64,000 bases of DNA from Daphnia carinata (GCF_022539665.2 NC_081333.1:10352971-10416970), one strand, 5' to 3'. Positions 14,397 to 28,200 are shown, counted from the stretch's first letter. Program-made: numbers and translations. The notes: generated by a model from the letters alone, not told the origin.

Positions 14397-17231
14397 TTGG
14401 CGAGTTCTTCGACGACCATTTTGCCACGTTCCCATCTCTCTCTCTTTCTCTCTGCTGGTTATTTTTAAGGGGAAGTTTCGGGCCAGCTGTCTAGCGTAGT
14501 ATTATACTCACGGCTCCCGCTGCCCGAGCTGCGTTTTTGACGAGCTGCTATAAATTTGTATTTTTTTTTTTTTCCTCCAAAGAGGTGGAAGAAGTTGTTG
14601 CATGTGTGTGTGTGTAAACAGACTACTGCTGTGGATGTGGAACGAACAGTTATAGTGGAGAAGGTATACCGGGCCAACAAAACAAAACAAAAAAAACGAC
14701 TTGCTTTCGATGGCCAAATGCGAGCCATGTTTGATGGATGGTTACGGATCAGCTGCAGCATCGCTAACTCCGCCTATCCCATAGCTCTTTTTTTTTTTTT
14801 TTGTAAACTTCCTCTGCAGCCCTGCCATCCATGCCATTCTGGTGATGGATAGATGGTGGACAGGTGAAGGAGCTCTGGCACGCGAGAACTCGCGCCAATA
14901 CTTTCAGCGGAGAAAGATCCCGAGTTTAGACGGACACGACATTCCATGAGGTTAAAAAACTAACTTGGAAACGCAGCAGATCTGTCTGTGTGAAATCACA
15001 TTACTTAGAGAGATGATAACCAGAAGGGAGAGGAAAAGAAGGACGTGCGATAGATCAATGATGCAAAAGCATGCAATTCTCGGACCAAACGCTAAGCGAA
15101 CATTCGAAATCCTTCTGTTTTCAACGGCTCGCTGTCCTTCCTCTCACGTTCAACTTTTTTTCCTTGTTCCAAAACTGTTCCCGTCAAATGGCAATGCCAT
15201 GAAAGATGGACTAGTCACTGAAGTAGAAGACGTCCGCCACTAGAAAACACAGAGCAACGTGAGCTGTTTCAAGTTTTGTGGCCTTCAAAAAAAGATGTCC
15301 AATACGAGAGCAAGAGAATGAAAAAGATAGGAAAGATTGAAAAGCTGTTGAATGATTTCGATAGTGCGCTGTTACGCTGCAACGGCTTTTCAACAACGCC
15401 AAAAGAAAAAAAAAAAGGGGAACAAACAAGAAAGACACAGACAAGGCAAAAAACAAAAACGAAATGATGGCAGAGTACTAAGGAAGTTGTTCGTGAAAGA
15501 ATGAGATGTTGTGTCTATTTGGGATGGCATGAAGCTACTGCAGGCCGACCATTGGGGACGTTGATAGATTGTCAATAATCTTGGTTTCGTAGGTTTGCTT
15601 GAACGCAGTAAAGTTACAAGTCGCTTAGAAAGAGAGGCGCTGGTCTGTCGAAGAGCCAAGTTTTGACGTGCCCGTGTGTGAGCGTTGGCGGCCAGCTCAT
15701 GCGTATACGTCAACCGATTCAACTCGTCATTGAACGCCAACGTCTTCTTCAACTTTTTTTTCCCCCCTTCATTTCTCTCGTTTGTATCGCGGGAACACTT
15801 TAACGAAAAGTTACACAGCTCCCCTTTCTAATTCTCTTAGACAGCAGCCACCCCCTCTCTCTCCAAAAGAAAAGAAACAAAAAAAATTCCATCAAATTTT
15901 CAATAGGTGTCGGCGAGTTGTCCCTAATTTAGATCTCTCTTTTCTGTATCTACAGTTCACTGTTTTATTTCATTTTATTTCCTGTATACTCCTTCAATTG
16001 AAAGCGGTAAAAAACATTGACCCGTTCTTTTGGGTTTTTGGCTGCAAATAGTTGGACGGCGACTGTTCGTGACAGTGAATAGAAAAGTCAGGCAGATTGA
16101 TCATCAATAAGTTAAAACTATCGACTGGGCTGGCATTTGCCTACACCACACCGTCAGCCAGTGGGAAGTGGTTTGAAAAGAGGAAAAGGACTAAGCCGTT
16201 TGCCATGTCACTTCCTCGGTTCTGCCGTGTGTATTGCCGAATGTCAAATCGATTTACTCGATCAAGTTTTAGGAGAAGACAAAGGGCGAGCTGGTTGTGA
16301 TTTGTCATTTTTCTTTAAGACAAGACATTCAAAAATGTTTTCCTTTTCGTTCGCCCTTTCCAATTTGCTGTCGCTTGTTTTTATTGTTTGTCGCTGCTGT
16401 CGTGCACTGGACACAAGAGTGGAGGCGGTCAGGTGAAAAGGCGGCCAGGTGGGGCGTCGTAAGGCCACGGAAGTCAACTCGTGACGTTGTCTCTTTTTTT
16501 TTTTTTTTTCTCCTTTTCTCCATTGCGTATCTATAAGCATCCGGGCGGCGCAACACGTTCCATTTGAGGACACAGATTTGACCCTAAAGATAAAAAAGCC
16601 CTGGCCTCTCTTGATTGACTCCCAACAGTTTCGGCTGCAACGATGACTGTCGCTCTCCTTTTTTTCGCCTGTGCGTCTCTTGTTCTTTTCATTCCCACTT
16701 TTTATTCACTTATTCTTCTTCGTCTTCAACATTCCTATTGGCATATCAGTTCTTCGTCATCGTTCACGGTCCGACAGGAACAGCCCGCCCACCTGGCCTC
16801 AATTCCTTCTCTGCATTCCTTTTATTTGATTTCACATTTCTTTTTTTTTTTTTTTTCTAAGTATTTATTGCCTGCTTTCAAATAGAATTGTGGCTTGATT
16901 AATGATAGATGGTCACCAATCAAAGTCCGAAGAAACGATTGACCAGTTTGTTCATCAACGTGTCGACTTCAATCACGAACTCTCGCTCAAAGAAAGGCCA
17001 ACATTTTGCAATTCGTTTTGTGTTTTCTGCGCGTTCTATTGTGACCATGTCTTGACAAACGTCGACACGCTTCATTGGCTCCAGTTTGGACGGGGGCAAC
17101 GTTAAGCCAGTGAAAACTATTGCAGCGTAGAAAATGATGTAGAAATAAAGATGCCGAGACATCAATGTATTTATATATATATAAGGAAATACATATACTG
17201 TATATACTATATATAAATATAAAATAAGGAA

Positions 17232-17247
17232 GTCTGATGCATCAGAC
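17232..17247. repeat. perfect 16-bp palindrome
   Basis: GTCTGATGCATCAGAC is a perfect palindrome next to an AT-repeat stretch. About one such palindrome is expected by chance in a window this size. Confidence 0.6.
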
Positions 17248-17586
17248 AGGGGATTGAGAGACTGAGGAATGGCGCACGCTCAGCCAACACAACGCAGAAT
17301 TTAGTACATTGTCACGGAATGGGCTTTTCAGCGAGACTGGTGTAATTAGTATCGATCTCCCTTCTTTCTTTTTTTTGGCTGTAATGTGGATAAAGTCATA
17401 GCCAACCGAAATTGTCCAAAATCAATGGCACAAAAAAAGGAAACAACGCGGAAGAGAGAGAGGGGGAACGAATAGCAAAACTTTTGAGTTCTTTCTCTTT
17501 GACATTTCGAATTGACGTTATCCCGACTGATGCCTTTTGGCCTTTTGGCTCTGTGCTCCACACTTACTTCAAAGACGAGTATGTCA

Positions 17587-17596
17587 CTGTCAATCA
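17587..17596 (-). promoter_or_regulatory. second perfect Pbx/Meis composite motif (reverse strand)
   Basis: CTGTCAATCA on the + strand is the exact reverse complement of TGATTGACAG. It lies in a clean block at about 17.4-17.8 kb, inside a splice-bounded open frame on the - strand, so it could also be incidental coding sequence. Confidence 0.3.
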
Positions 17597-18580
17597 TGTC
17601 CACCCCGACTCCCGTGCCGATCGATTTCTCCGCGTCGCAAGGGACTTTGATTTCGATTTTTCTTTTTCTTTTTTTTTCCAAGTGTCTTGTAAATGTAAAA
17701 GTCAACAGCTGACCCGCCAAGTCCAACGTAATTTGCGTATCTCCGTACCAAATCACTGCCGCTGTCACTTTGAATAAGATCGGGCTACGCTGCAGGGTGA
17801 ACGTATGAATAAGTATCTCAAAAAAAGAACAAAAAAGGGGGGAAGTTATCTAAACATAAAAATAGTAGCGGTTGACCATCAACGACGCCTTCCTCAGTGG
17901 TCAAACTGGTCATTGATTAGCAGATGGTGTTTGGGGCCATTTGAAACGATCCTTTATTTTCGAAACTACGTTCGCAGCTGTTGTCCAGTTAATCTTCTAC
18001 GTTCAAAGTGGATACACTCATACACCTCCGTTCGTACATATATTATCTATAATAATCCAGTGAAGAGCCACTAGCGCAACGGACTATGAATATGCACGCA
18101 CCAAGTCCCCGGCCCATTTTTTCTTATCGCCAGTGTATAGTTAGACGGGGCTAGAAAAGAGACGCGAGCTCGTCTCTTTGCGTGCGTGCCTGTCAACAGC
18201 TTGCCTCCTCTCCATCAAGTCAGATACGAAGTTTTTAGAGTGTGTGACGAAGAAAAAAAAAAAAAAAAAAACGGGAAAAGTGTTTGGACGTTCCATCTAT
18301 TTAGAGCAAGAGCTGCAGTAGAAAAGAATAACGACCGGATAGCGAAATAAAACGAGAAGGGGAAGAAAGAAAATAAAAAAAAAGAAAGAAGTTGCAAGAA
18401 GCTGGGCTCTTTCCAGTCCGTCTCGCCCTTTGGCCGTCGTCGTCTCCGTCGTCGATATCGCTGATGTACGAGTCCGTCATTTGACGACAATGGGCCATGA
18501 GCCCCTGTGACGCCGATGCTGTATGCTGCCAACGTCTCCTCCCCATCTCCTATTCTTATCCCTCCTCTTCGGCTCGTTTT

Positions 18581-18612
18581 CTTCTTCTTCTTCTTCTTCT
18601 TCTTCTTCTTCT
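18581..18612 (+). repeat. (CTT)n trinucleotide repeat
   Basis: About 10.7 CTT units, within a longer pyrimidine-rich stretch. Confidence 0.9.
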
Positions 18613-20047
18613 CCATCGTCTTTCTTTGTTGGGTAATTTATTGCCAATCATAGACGGGGAGGGACTCCTTTCGCTCCAGGCTGACGGTCCCTCCGTTTCT
18701 TTCGTCCGCCCCACTTCTTGCCTACGATTCCTTAACTCTTGCCATCGCCGCACACACAAGAGCCAGCGTCGTTTGAGGCCATTACGGTCGACTATGGACC
18801 ATGTTTTGCTAGATGGGAAGCTGCTGCTAGTCCTCGGCTCTTTTTGGCCGGGGAAAAGCTGGGGTATTATATCGTTGGGGAGAAGAAAAAGAAAAAAAAG
18901 AAAAGAGAAGCTTTACACCACACAAACCGGCATCATCGGCATCATAACTAACCTCTTCAATCTACCCTTACACTTTTCCCTTTGCGTTAAGTCAAAGAAT
19001 CCAGCAAAGACTAAGCGCAAAAAATTTTTTTTTTTTTTTTTTTGTTACTCCCTCATCTCTTAGAGGTAGATTGACAAATGGTCTTGAAACCCATCAAACT
19101 ATGACTTTGGCATATCCAAATATATAAATATACCGTAGTTCTTTTGCTAGACAAGAGTATAGGACGACTTGAACGAATAGAAGGAGGAAATAAAGATAAA
19201 AGGTTTTTTTTTTTTTTTCGTTTTCTTCAACTTTGAAATACATTCCGAAAAAAGAAACTTCTTTTGAATGCACACGGGGTGATTTCTATACGTGAGGTAA
19301 AGGGGGGAGGAGGAGGAGGAGGGTGATTCGGGGTCGGCAGTTAAAGCTGATGGATGGCGCTGGATCATCACATCCTTTAAGGCTGATGTATATTTCTCTT
19401 CTTCTTCTTCTTTTTTTTTTTTTTTTCTTTGGGATTCTATCCTAATGAAGGTCCTTGTTATAGTTGGGTGGACGACGAGTGGGTGGTAGGGTTGAAGAGT
19501 TTGTGGTAGAGGGGGGAGGAAGCTGTCAGTCTCTCTCCGACCGAGGAGATTTATCGCCAACAGCCCAACCAGGTGATTGGATTGGTAATTAAAACCGCGG
19601 GACTTGGGACGGACAGAGGGAAAAAGGAAAACGAGGAGATCTATAGATCTTTTTGGCTGCGTCCAGCATTTTCTCCCTGACTCCTCTCTCTCTCTCTCTC
19701 TTTCAGACACTACAAATAGCATCCGCTGATGATCTATTATATTTAGCCTTCGCCTAAACTCCTTAAAGCTTTTATTTCTTTATTCCGTTACGGCTTGCAT
19801 AGCCCGTCTTTTGCATTTGCCTTCACTGTTCGACGTTTTGAAATTTCCCTTTTGTTTTATTGATAATCTAAAGCCGTGCGTTTGCTGTTTTGGCCTCCTC
19901 CTTTTAAAGAGATCCCCCCCCCCGCTTTTGAATCCTGTATTGTGTCCCTTTCCATCCAACGATGATCAAGTGGACTGAGGATAAATGGAGAGCAAAAGAG
20001 GGCCCAGTCTGCTTGCCGATATCCATCTGTCTTCTTCTTCGGCGTGC

Positions 20048-20073
20048 GTGTGTGTGTGTGTGTGTGTGTGTGT
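20048..20073 (+). repeat. (GT)13 microsatellite
   Basis: Thirteen GT units. Confidence 0.9.
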
Positions 20074-21938
20074 TCTCGAGGTTTTTGTTGTTTGATTGAG
20101 GTAACGATGCCGCTCATTTGTGCTGCCGAGGCGGAAGAAAAGATCCCAGTGAGCAGCAATGGCAGGCGGAATGAGTTGGCCCTGATTCGGCTTTATATAT
20201 CCATCCATAGGGCTATATGGCAAACGAGAGAGATAGAGAGATAAAAAAAATAAAAGGGAGAGCGAGCCGAGCAAAAGAGAGGACGAGAGATGCTGCTAAG
20301 CCTAGCTGTCGGCCACGACGTCGATCTATAAGTCTTCTTAATTAAGACTTGAAGAGGCCCCGGCGTCCTCCCGACCTCGACCCACGCGGCCCATGCCATT
20401 TGCAGGACGGCCAGCGTGTCTTGCCTGCTCGGGACTCACGTTCTAACCAAAACTATTAAAAAAATCCCCTAACACACACACACACAAAAAAGGGCTAGCA
20501 ATCGACATTGCACTTGATAACGTCATAAACAGAGCAAAACGAAAACTTGAGAAAACAAAAAAAAATTGCATGGCTAGACTTTGATTTTCGGACTGCGAGC
20601 GAAGAACTTTTACATTGTCCTCAATAATATCGGGACAATGGACACACCTGTCTGACTACTTTTAAAAGCTATACACTGATATTTGTTTGATCATAATTCA
20701 TCTTATCAAAGTTGAAGAGGAAAGTGGCAAGTTGCCGACCATTTGCAGAGCTTTTCAAATTTTTTTTTCCTTGATAACAAAAATAAAAATTCTGCCATTA
20801 TTATTTGACGTCTATTGTGCTGCGAGCAATCCTCTGTTGTCAGCCGGCGTCTCTTTCTTTCATCATTTTCCCTTTTTTTTTTTTTTTCGTCATACCGGGG
20901 CTCTGTCATGACTTGACTGTCCGTCTGTCTGTTTATCCGCGTTCTCTGCCGGTGCTCCTTTTTGGTTTGCCATGCGATAACATTGACCAACCTCTATCCT
21001 CCTATCTACCCACTCATCCTCTTCCTTTTGCTGTCCAATTACTGTCGAATTGAAGACGAGGTAAGAACGTCGACAAAAAAAAAAAGATGTCATCTATTTT
21101 CTCGCGTTGATGAAAATGATGTGCCTGAACGAGCCAAAAAATGAGGATTTTTGCCTTTAATAATGGGGGTCAATGGAAGGCGTTGTAAAATTTAATTTAA
21201 AAAAATGCGCAATATACAAAGTGAGTGCGCGCGCGCGCGAGAGAGAGAGAGAACAAGAGATGGCCGGTGCAACAGCAGCCAAACACGGAAGAGCTGCTGG
21301 TGCCGTTTTGTCGGAATTTTTTCTCTTGAAAAAAAAAAAAAAAACTGATTTCCCAGAAATCGCGGTGCCTTCGACAATCGGATGAATGGATCAGCGTTTC
21401 CTTTATCATCATAATACAGCCCACAGAGACGAAATGATAATAAATCTCTCTCTCTTATTTCTGTCCCTTTTCCTTTATCTCTCTCTCCGTATTTATATAT
21501 ATAGATATATATTTAATACAACAACGTAACGTAGCACTGTGTCGACCGACAACTGTGTGTGTACTGCGTTAAGGACGATGAGATAGAAGACGACGAGGGG
21601 GTAGGGAAATGACTACGTCTTTGTCAGAGATTGACGTCCGGGCGGTGACTCTTCTCTGGTCCATCAGAGTAAAGAAAAGAAAAAAAAGGAGAACTACACA
21701 GAAAAGAAAAAAAAAAAAAAGAAATGAAATAAAATCTAAAAAAAAAAAAAAAAAAAAAAAATGGGGAGAAAGAGCTTGATTGCGCTGGGGCTGCGCCACA
21801 GACATAAAAATTTGCAAGTCAGCTTTCCGCTGTAGATCTCTTTCGATCAGCTGGAAATATATTATTGACACGCCACGAACTTCATTTCTTTTTTCTTTTT
21901 TTCTTTTTCTTTTTCTTTCTTATTATTTATTATTATTT

Positions 21939-21960
21939 CACACACACACACACACACACA
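21939..21960 (+). repeat. (CA)11 microsatellite
   Basis: Eleven CA units between T-rich and A-rich sequence. Confidence 0.9.
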
Positions 21961-22133
21961 AAAAGCGAGGCAACGAGATATAGAAAGTTCCTTGGCCGTC
22001 AGGAGCTTTTGTTGTGCTGGCCCCTCTGTGTGATGAGACTATAGCGTCCACCAAATAATATCTAGGACGGGGCGTGTAAAAAGATGGATGGAAAAGAGCA
22101 GCAGCAACCACAGCAGTCAACGTCCTTCGTAGC

Positions 22134-22144
<11 letters not shown>

Positions 22145-22178
<34 letters not shown>
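22145..22178 (+). repeat. (CT)17 microsatellite
   Basis: Seventeen perfect CT units. Confidence 0.9.
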
Positions 22179-22182
<4 letters not shown>

Positions 22183-22438
22183 TCTCTCCGTGTCTGTTAG
22201 GAGATATCTACAGGTCGACGATTATAGATGATGGTCCGTCTCGAGGTCCATTCGTCATCGGGCCCCACTGCAGTCGGGGGTCTTCTTTTCTCACTCGTTC
22301 GTTAGCTCCGTGGCCTTTCTTTATCGTAGGAGGGTACGACGCGAGCAAACGGACACACATTTTTTTTTTTGTACGTACCTCAAGCCTGACCAAACACTGG
22401 TACACGTCCGTTTTAGCAGTGCGCAAGAGAGAGGTGCC

Positions 22439-22465
22439 AACGTCTCTATTGAGTACAGAGACGTT
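22439..22465. repeat. perfect 9-bp inverted repeat
   Basis: AACGTCTCT (22439-22447) and AGAGACGTT (22457-22465) flank a 9-base loop, inside the - strand open block at 22379-22623. Confidence 0.65.
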
Positions 22466-25213
22466 TATTAACTTGAGCAGAGCTCCGTTTTGCTTATTTC
22501 GTTTAGTAACGTAGCAGAAACAATGGGACAATGTTGGCCGTTTTAGGAAACCCCGTTGTAGGTGGTAGGAGCGAAGCGCAAGTCGCACGACTTCAACAAA
22601 CATTTGCGCATCGATGCAATCCACTGTGGCTAGCAGGACTCAAGTCAGGGAAAAATGAAGAGAGATAAAAGGACGTACAAGAAAAGGCCGAGAAGAAAAG
22701 AAACAAAAAAAAATGCAAATAAAAATACGGAGAAAAAAGAAGAAGATGCTTCGTTCGATGTGACGGCCCTACGAGAGAAGGATGAATGGCCGTCATTGGA
22801 GGGCGCCATCCTGATTTATATCGTCTCTCTTTCGTAAATGATAATTAGAAACAAAGGCAAGGAAAAACATCAAATAATAAATAATAAAGGACGAAAAAAA
22901 AAAAAGGAGACGCTGACGTCGACGATTTTCTTTCTGTCTCCTCACGACTCGGACGTCCATCATCCCACTCCCCGTTAGCGCACACACCCGGAAAAAAGAC
23001 CAAGAAAAAAAAAAAGGGAAATGTAAGAAAAGAAAAATAGATATACGCATATAAAGAGAGACGTATCCGTGGGGGGGGGGGGAGGGGGGTTACGTTTTCT
23101 TTAGCTAAGACCCCAAAAAGACACGTAGACAAAAGAGCTACAATCGAAATTCTCTGGAAAAAAATAAAAAGAGAAGAAGGAATGAAGTAATGTGGTTGAA
23201 TACCTCCACACACAATTCGAAACTCTTCACAAATGTCTGGCCGCCACCCACGCACACAGACCATCTGGAATGATTGAAACACAGCGAAACCCACATCATT
23301 ATTATTTATTTATTTATTTTTTTGTTTTCAATGACTCCATTGAACTGGCATCGTGCGACACATTTGAGCGTCATAAAATCAAAACAAATTCAAGTTTTGG
23401 TCGAAGAAAATGAGCAGCGAAAACCCGAGATTTATCTCTTTGGGATGAAAACTTGATTTTAATCCGCTCTATCATCGTATGCGGCAAATAAGGGAGAGAA
23501 GACCCCCACATCTTTGCTTGCTCCACGCACCGCAACTCAAAATGCAAAAAATAAAATAAAAATAACAGAAAAATGCCGACTTACTTGTCATGTCTTTGCG
23601 GATTACCGTGGCTCTGTAGGAAGGGAGGCCTGGGCTCAGGTTGCACGTTATGTTTGGCGGCATTGCGGTGCATAATTACCAGCCCGTTCGCGCATATACA
23701 TATGTCCGAGCTCTTCCCTCTCTCTTCATTTTGCCTCTCGTCCTTCTTCTGGTAGAGAAAAGAGGGCCTTCGCAGGGCACGCAGGGAGGGAGAAAGCTGT
23801 CATTCTATCCGCCGCCGCCGACGTTGTTTCACAAGCCGATCAAAGAGGACCCTACCGATTGTGCGACAAGCCTCTTACGATCCAACAATTTTCATAAGGC
23901 TTTTTCATTCTTCCTTTTTGCATTGTTCCTTCCCACTTTTTAGACTCTCGCCCTTTTTCTTGCCTTACCGGTTCAAATGTATTTAGCCAGTAAAAAAAAA
24001 AAAAAAAAAAAAAATAGAGGGAACAGAACGGAGGCTGGCATCAAAAGCTTTCCATGTCAAGAGAGGCCGAAGATGCGGCGTCGTGACGGCTAGCTGATGA
24101 CAAGCGAAGGCGTCTGCTGAAAAACGATGGAAACAAAAATATTAAGAGCAAAAAGAAAAGGAGAAGGATGGAACGGGTGAACACGCACTCACACAAGACG
24201 GCAAAGAAACAACAAAAACAAAACACGCGTTTTAAAAAAAAAGGGGGGGGGGGAGAAAAGGATGGACGGGAGTTGGATCCGTCAGCTTGAGCTCGGTCAC
24301 GTTGTTGCCTCTTTTCGCCCGCACCCAAATGCGGACTGACGGCTGTCCGGTATTGCCGCCTCCGAGTCTTGCCCCACTCTCTCCTTTCTTTTGCCCTTTC
24401 AACCCAACACATCCGAGAAAACCACACGCTCCATTATTTCCAACGTGAAGCGACGCCAAACGTAAGGCAATTTCCACACCGGAGCGACGCCATAGCAACT
24501 CGTACATTTGATCCGTTTTGACTTTGTCCTTTTATTAGGTTTTTCTTTTTTCCTTCTATGCGTTGTCGGTCAAAGTGTTAGTCCCGCTCGCCCGTCGCAT
24601 GTCATTTAAACCGGCCACTCCCTCTACTCCATTTTTTTTTTTTGTCCATATATTGGAAGGCGAATGGGATCGTTTTATTCGATTCAAAAGCCCTTTCTTT
24701 CTTTTTTTTTTTTTGCATTATATTGTCCTCAGAACATATCGATCACGTTTGCCTTGTTTGGCTGATGATCTCCCCTTGTTTTCCTTTTCTTTTTCAGTGC
24801 GTGAATGACAAAAGCCAATGGCGGCCATCTTGTTTTTGCAACTTCTTCTTTTTTTTTTTTTTTTCTGGCATTATAGTTGATGGCTTTTGTAATTTGTGCT
24901 GTGCGTGCTGGCGCTCTATCCCCCCTTTTTCTCGGGGTCCCTTAAATGGGTTTGAATCTTAATCTGGCGATGTTATTTGAGCAGTTTGAATGAGCCACTC
25001 AACCGTGTATTTTTCTTCCTTCTTTCCCCTCCTTATTATTCTGAATCACGGGTGGAGATCGAACCCTGAGGAAAGAAAAATAAGAAGATAAAAAAAAAGA
25101 CAATACTTGAATTCCGTTCATGCCAACCCAGGGACAGAAGAAAATTACGGCAGTTGAGTACACACGAAAAAAAGAAATTCAGCGTCTCGTCGATGACGAG
25201 TAGAAAAAGGCGG

Positions 25214-25218
<5 letters not shown>

Positions 25219-25247
<29 letters not shown>
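25219..25247 (+). repeat. poly-A run, 29 bases
   Basis: Long uninterrupted A run; no retrotransposed sequence recognised upstream of it. Confidence 0.9.
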
Positions 25248-25250
<3 letters not shown>

Positions 25251-28200
25251 TTAAATAACGAACTCTATTCTACTCAAAAGACAATCTAATAGACGAAAGC
25301 GCACACCATGGTACCGTCTTCTTTATCGAGTCTTTTCAATCATATCAGGTATCACACAGAGCTGCTTGGAATTACAAGCAATGACGGTCTACACACACAC
25401 ACACAAACGGAATTCCAGCAACCCTTCCACCTCTTCTCCCCCCCCCTCACCAAACTAAACAAACAAGACGAATGAAGACCTAATCCTATTTTTTTTTTTC
25501 TAAAGCTTTTAATCAAGCATCGTACTGTCCAATTTTTTTGTTTATTTTGTTGTTCGGTATTTTACGCACTTGCCTGTGTGTTCTTCTTTGTGTTTTTCGC
25601 TATTAAAGAAGAAGGGGGGAGTAAAAACTAAGAGGAAATCGAGTATCGTTGCATTCCCCGTTTGCAATCTGTGTAATGTCTGAGGTAGTTATATCACATG
25701 CGGGCACCCACCGGCTGCGCTTTCCGCCTTTACCTACCGCCATGTCATCAGCACCGTATCCTCTTTATTATTGTTTAACGCCGGAAAATGCGATGGCGTA
25801 TCGTTGCACAGAGAAAAAGGGAATTTTTTTTTTCTTCTTCTTCCAACATCACAAGCAAAAAAATTCATATTTTGATCCTTTTTCTCGGATGTGTGTTGTA
25901 TTTTCCCCCTTTTCTTCCGCTGCGAGGCACATGTGCATACACAAACAGACACGGCCTTTGATCACTTGATCTAGCCGTGGCTACGTCAGTTGAAAAAAAA
26001 AAAGACGACAGATCACAGGCAAAGACGATGGAAATGGATGGAACGGATGCGACGTGGCTTCTCTATCGGTAAACTCGGCCAAAGAGCGAAATATAAAAAA
26101 AACAAAAAAAAACATAAAAAAGGAAGGGGGTAACAAGAGCGACAGGTTGAATCGGGCATCCGAGATTGCGTCGGATGCAGGTCATTCCCATTTGCTTTTC
26201 TCAATCCTCTTGTGTCTGTTGCTTTTGTGCTGCTAGCTCGTGATTGGCCGCACAAGTTTTTGACTCGTTCTTATTTTGCCGTCTCTCTAGTTATTGCCAA
26301 AGTCGCTTGTGTTCAATATCTCCACAATCACAACACGAAAGGCAAAGAAAAAAAGAGAGAGCCACACTGCCAGTGATCTAGTGGGATGATCAAAGGAACA
26401 CGGCAAGGGTTGTCAGCGACAGACTTGTCAAAGAGCCCATCTCAGCCGAAAAACTCTATTAGGACCATAGTGTCGGCACGTAGCTTATTTTTTCTTACCC
26501 TAGTCTCTCGTTTGATTCATCGTTCGTAAACGCATGGGTTCACGTCGCATCGAACGGTCCTGCACGAGCATACGTCCACCTCCAATGATTTTCAAACGAT
26601 CCAAATATATCGGCTGTATAGCGCAATAGTTTCCTTTTTTTAAACAGCAAAATTATCTTTCATACGTTGTACTCGTGTAGCTGATTTCGTTGGTGGATTC
26701 AACCAGACGGGCGATTGATTGCTATTTTATTTCTATTCTCGGCTTTCCTTGTTCAATCTCACACGTCACATCCATTGCGAAGGCATGAAATTTCGTACGT
26801 TTAGGAGAATGGTGATGTCGGCATTTCTGCAATTTTTTTTTTTATTATTATTATTATTATTTATTCTGTTCCCCTCCCGTCTTTTAGCTCTTGTCTTGTT
26901 GTCGTCGTCGTCACTCGCGTCTCGTCATTCGGTCCGTTTCGGCGCGTTCGCTCGCTCTCTTTTGTCTACTGTCACTGGCGATGACAAGATGATGGAGTCC
27001 ATGTCAAATGCAGTAGCGATTCTGCTTGTGACAGGAGGGGCTTTTCGGGAGCCAACGGGCTAGGGGCACTGCTCTGCTCTGCTCGACATTTCCACGTCAC
27101 TCGTCAACTCCCGCGCGACTCTGCTCTTTTTTTTTTTTTTTTTTTTTTTCAATGCTCCCGTTCAACCCCTTATATAACACAGCCTTACCAAAAAAGTTCA
27201 ATTCTTTTTTTTTTTTTCATTTTCCTTATTTATTTCCTTTTTTTTTTTTTTTCGACTGCCTGCCCGGTCACTCTCCGTTATACGGCCAGTGCGCTCGACA
27301 CTTGTCAAACTCCTCGCTGCCCCGTGTCCACTTTCTGATGAGAACTCTTTACCTATTTACTGGGTGAACGAATGACAATCAAAAGCAGCTCGAAATTGTG
27401 TGTTTCACCATCACTTTTTATGATGCCATTTCCCTTTTTCGTCCAGCGTTTGCGTGTCGTTTGATTTCTTTCCTTTTTTTTTTCTTTCTTGCTTATCGCG
27501 TTGAAATAGAAGCTGTCCGACCAAGCCATTTGTAATATCTATGGATACATAGACATGCACTAGAAATGATAGGCTTCTCATTTTATGTATGCCAGCGTGT
27601 GGACTATTTTTTTTTTTATTTTTTACTTCTCGTTGTCCGCGTATAGCGAAGTTCCGACTGCAATAGCTGCAACTGACTTTTCCCTTTTTTGAAGCCGATG
27701 ACAAATGACTGACAATTACCCCTATGCTTTCTGCTGCCGGCAGCGGCAGTTGACTAACAAACGAACGATGCCTATATTTTTTCTTTTTTTTTTTTTTCGT
27801 TTGCCCTACCAATCCAACTGAAATTCTCTTTCCATTTTTTCCTATTCGTTTTTCTCTACGCCCATCTTCCTCGATATTTGTGTCTTTTACCCTCCGACGT
27901 CATAAATTTCAACTGGTGGGCGCCCGTTCGAGAGGGCGGGTGGGGATTGTCAGTGTGTGTCCCCCTTTTCCTTCTTCAATACGGAGAAAACAGAGAAGGG
28001 TAGATCTATAATGACCGGAAGTCGGTCGGGACCGTGCTAGTCGGCGTTCGTCATTCCGACAGGCCAGAGTCAATAAATTACATCGCAAAGCAACATTTCT
28101 TTCGGGGGAGGGGGGGGGGGGTGGGGGTTGGTGGACCTTCCCACCCATTCCAACGTCTTTTTTCCTCTTTCGCCCCAAACGAAAAGAAGCTACCCACCCA

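Larger units (their letters stand above)
13201..18100. other. upstream segment 3, unusually complex sequence, no recognised gene
   Basis: Long stretches without homopolymers and several open frames of normal amino-acid composition: + 13321-13590, - 15390-15752, - 16920-17162, and a - strand block 17568-17789 bounded by an acceptor and a GTAAGT donor. None resembles a family I recognise, and opposite frames are also open, so these may be conserved non-coding DNA rather than exons. Confidence 0.5.
18101..25250. other. non-coding region, upstream segment 4
   Basis: Microsatellite-rich: CTT at 18581, GT at 20048, CA at 21939, CT at 22145, and a 29-base A run at 25219. One splice-bounded open block lies on the - strand at 22379-22623. 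Otherwise nothing recognised. Confidence 0.55.

Noticed and set aside
25040-25080. tRNA B-box-like word (GGTTCGATCTC on the - strand)
   Set aside because: No matching acceptor or T-arm stem and no A box at the right distance.
25680-25700. TGAGGTAGTTATA, resembling the let-7 seed
   Set aside because: Only the first nine to ten bases match, and no hairpin precursor is apparent.
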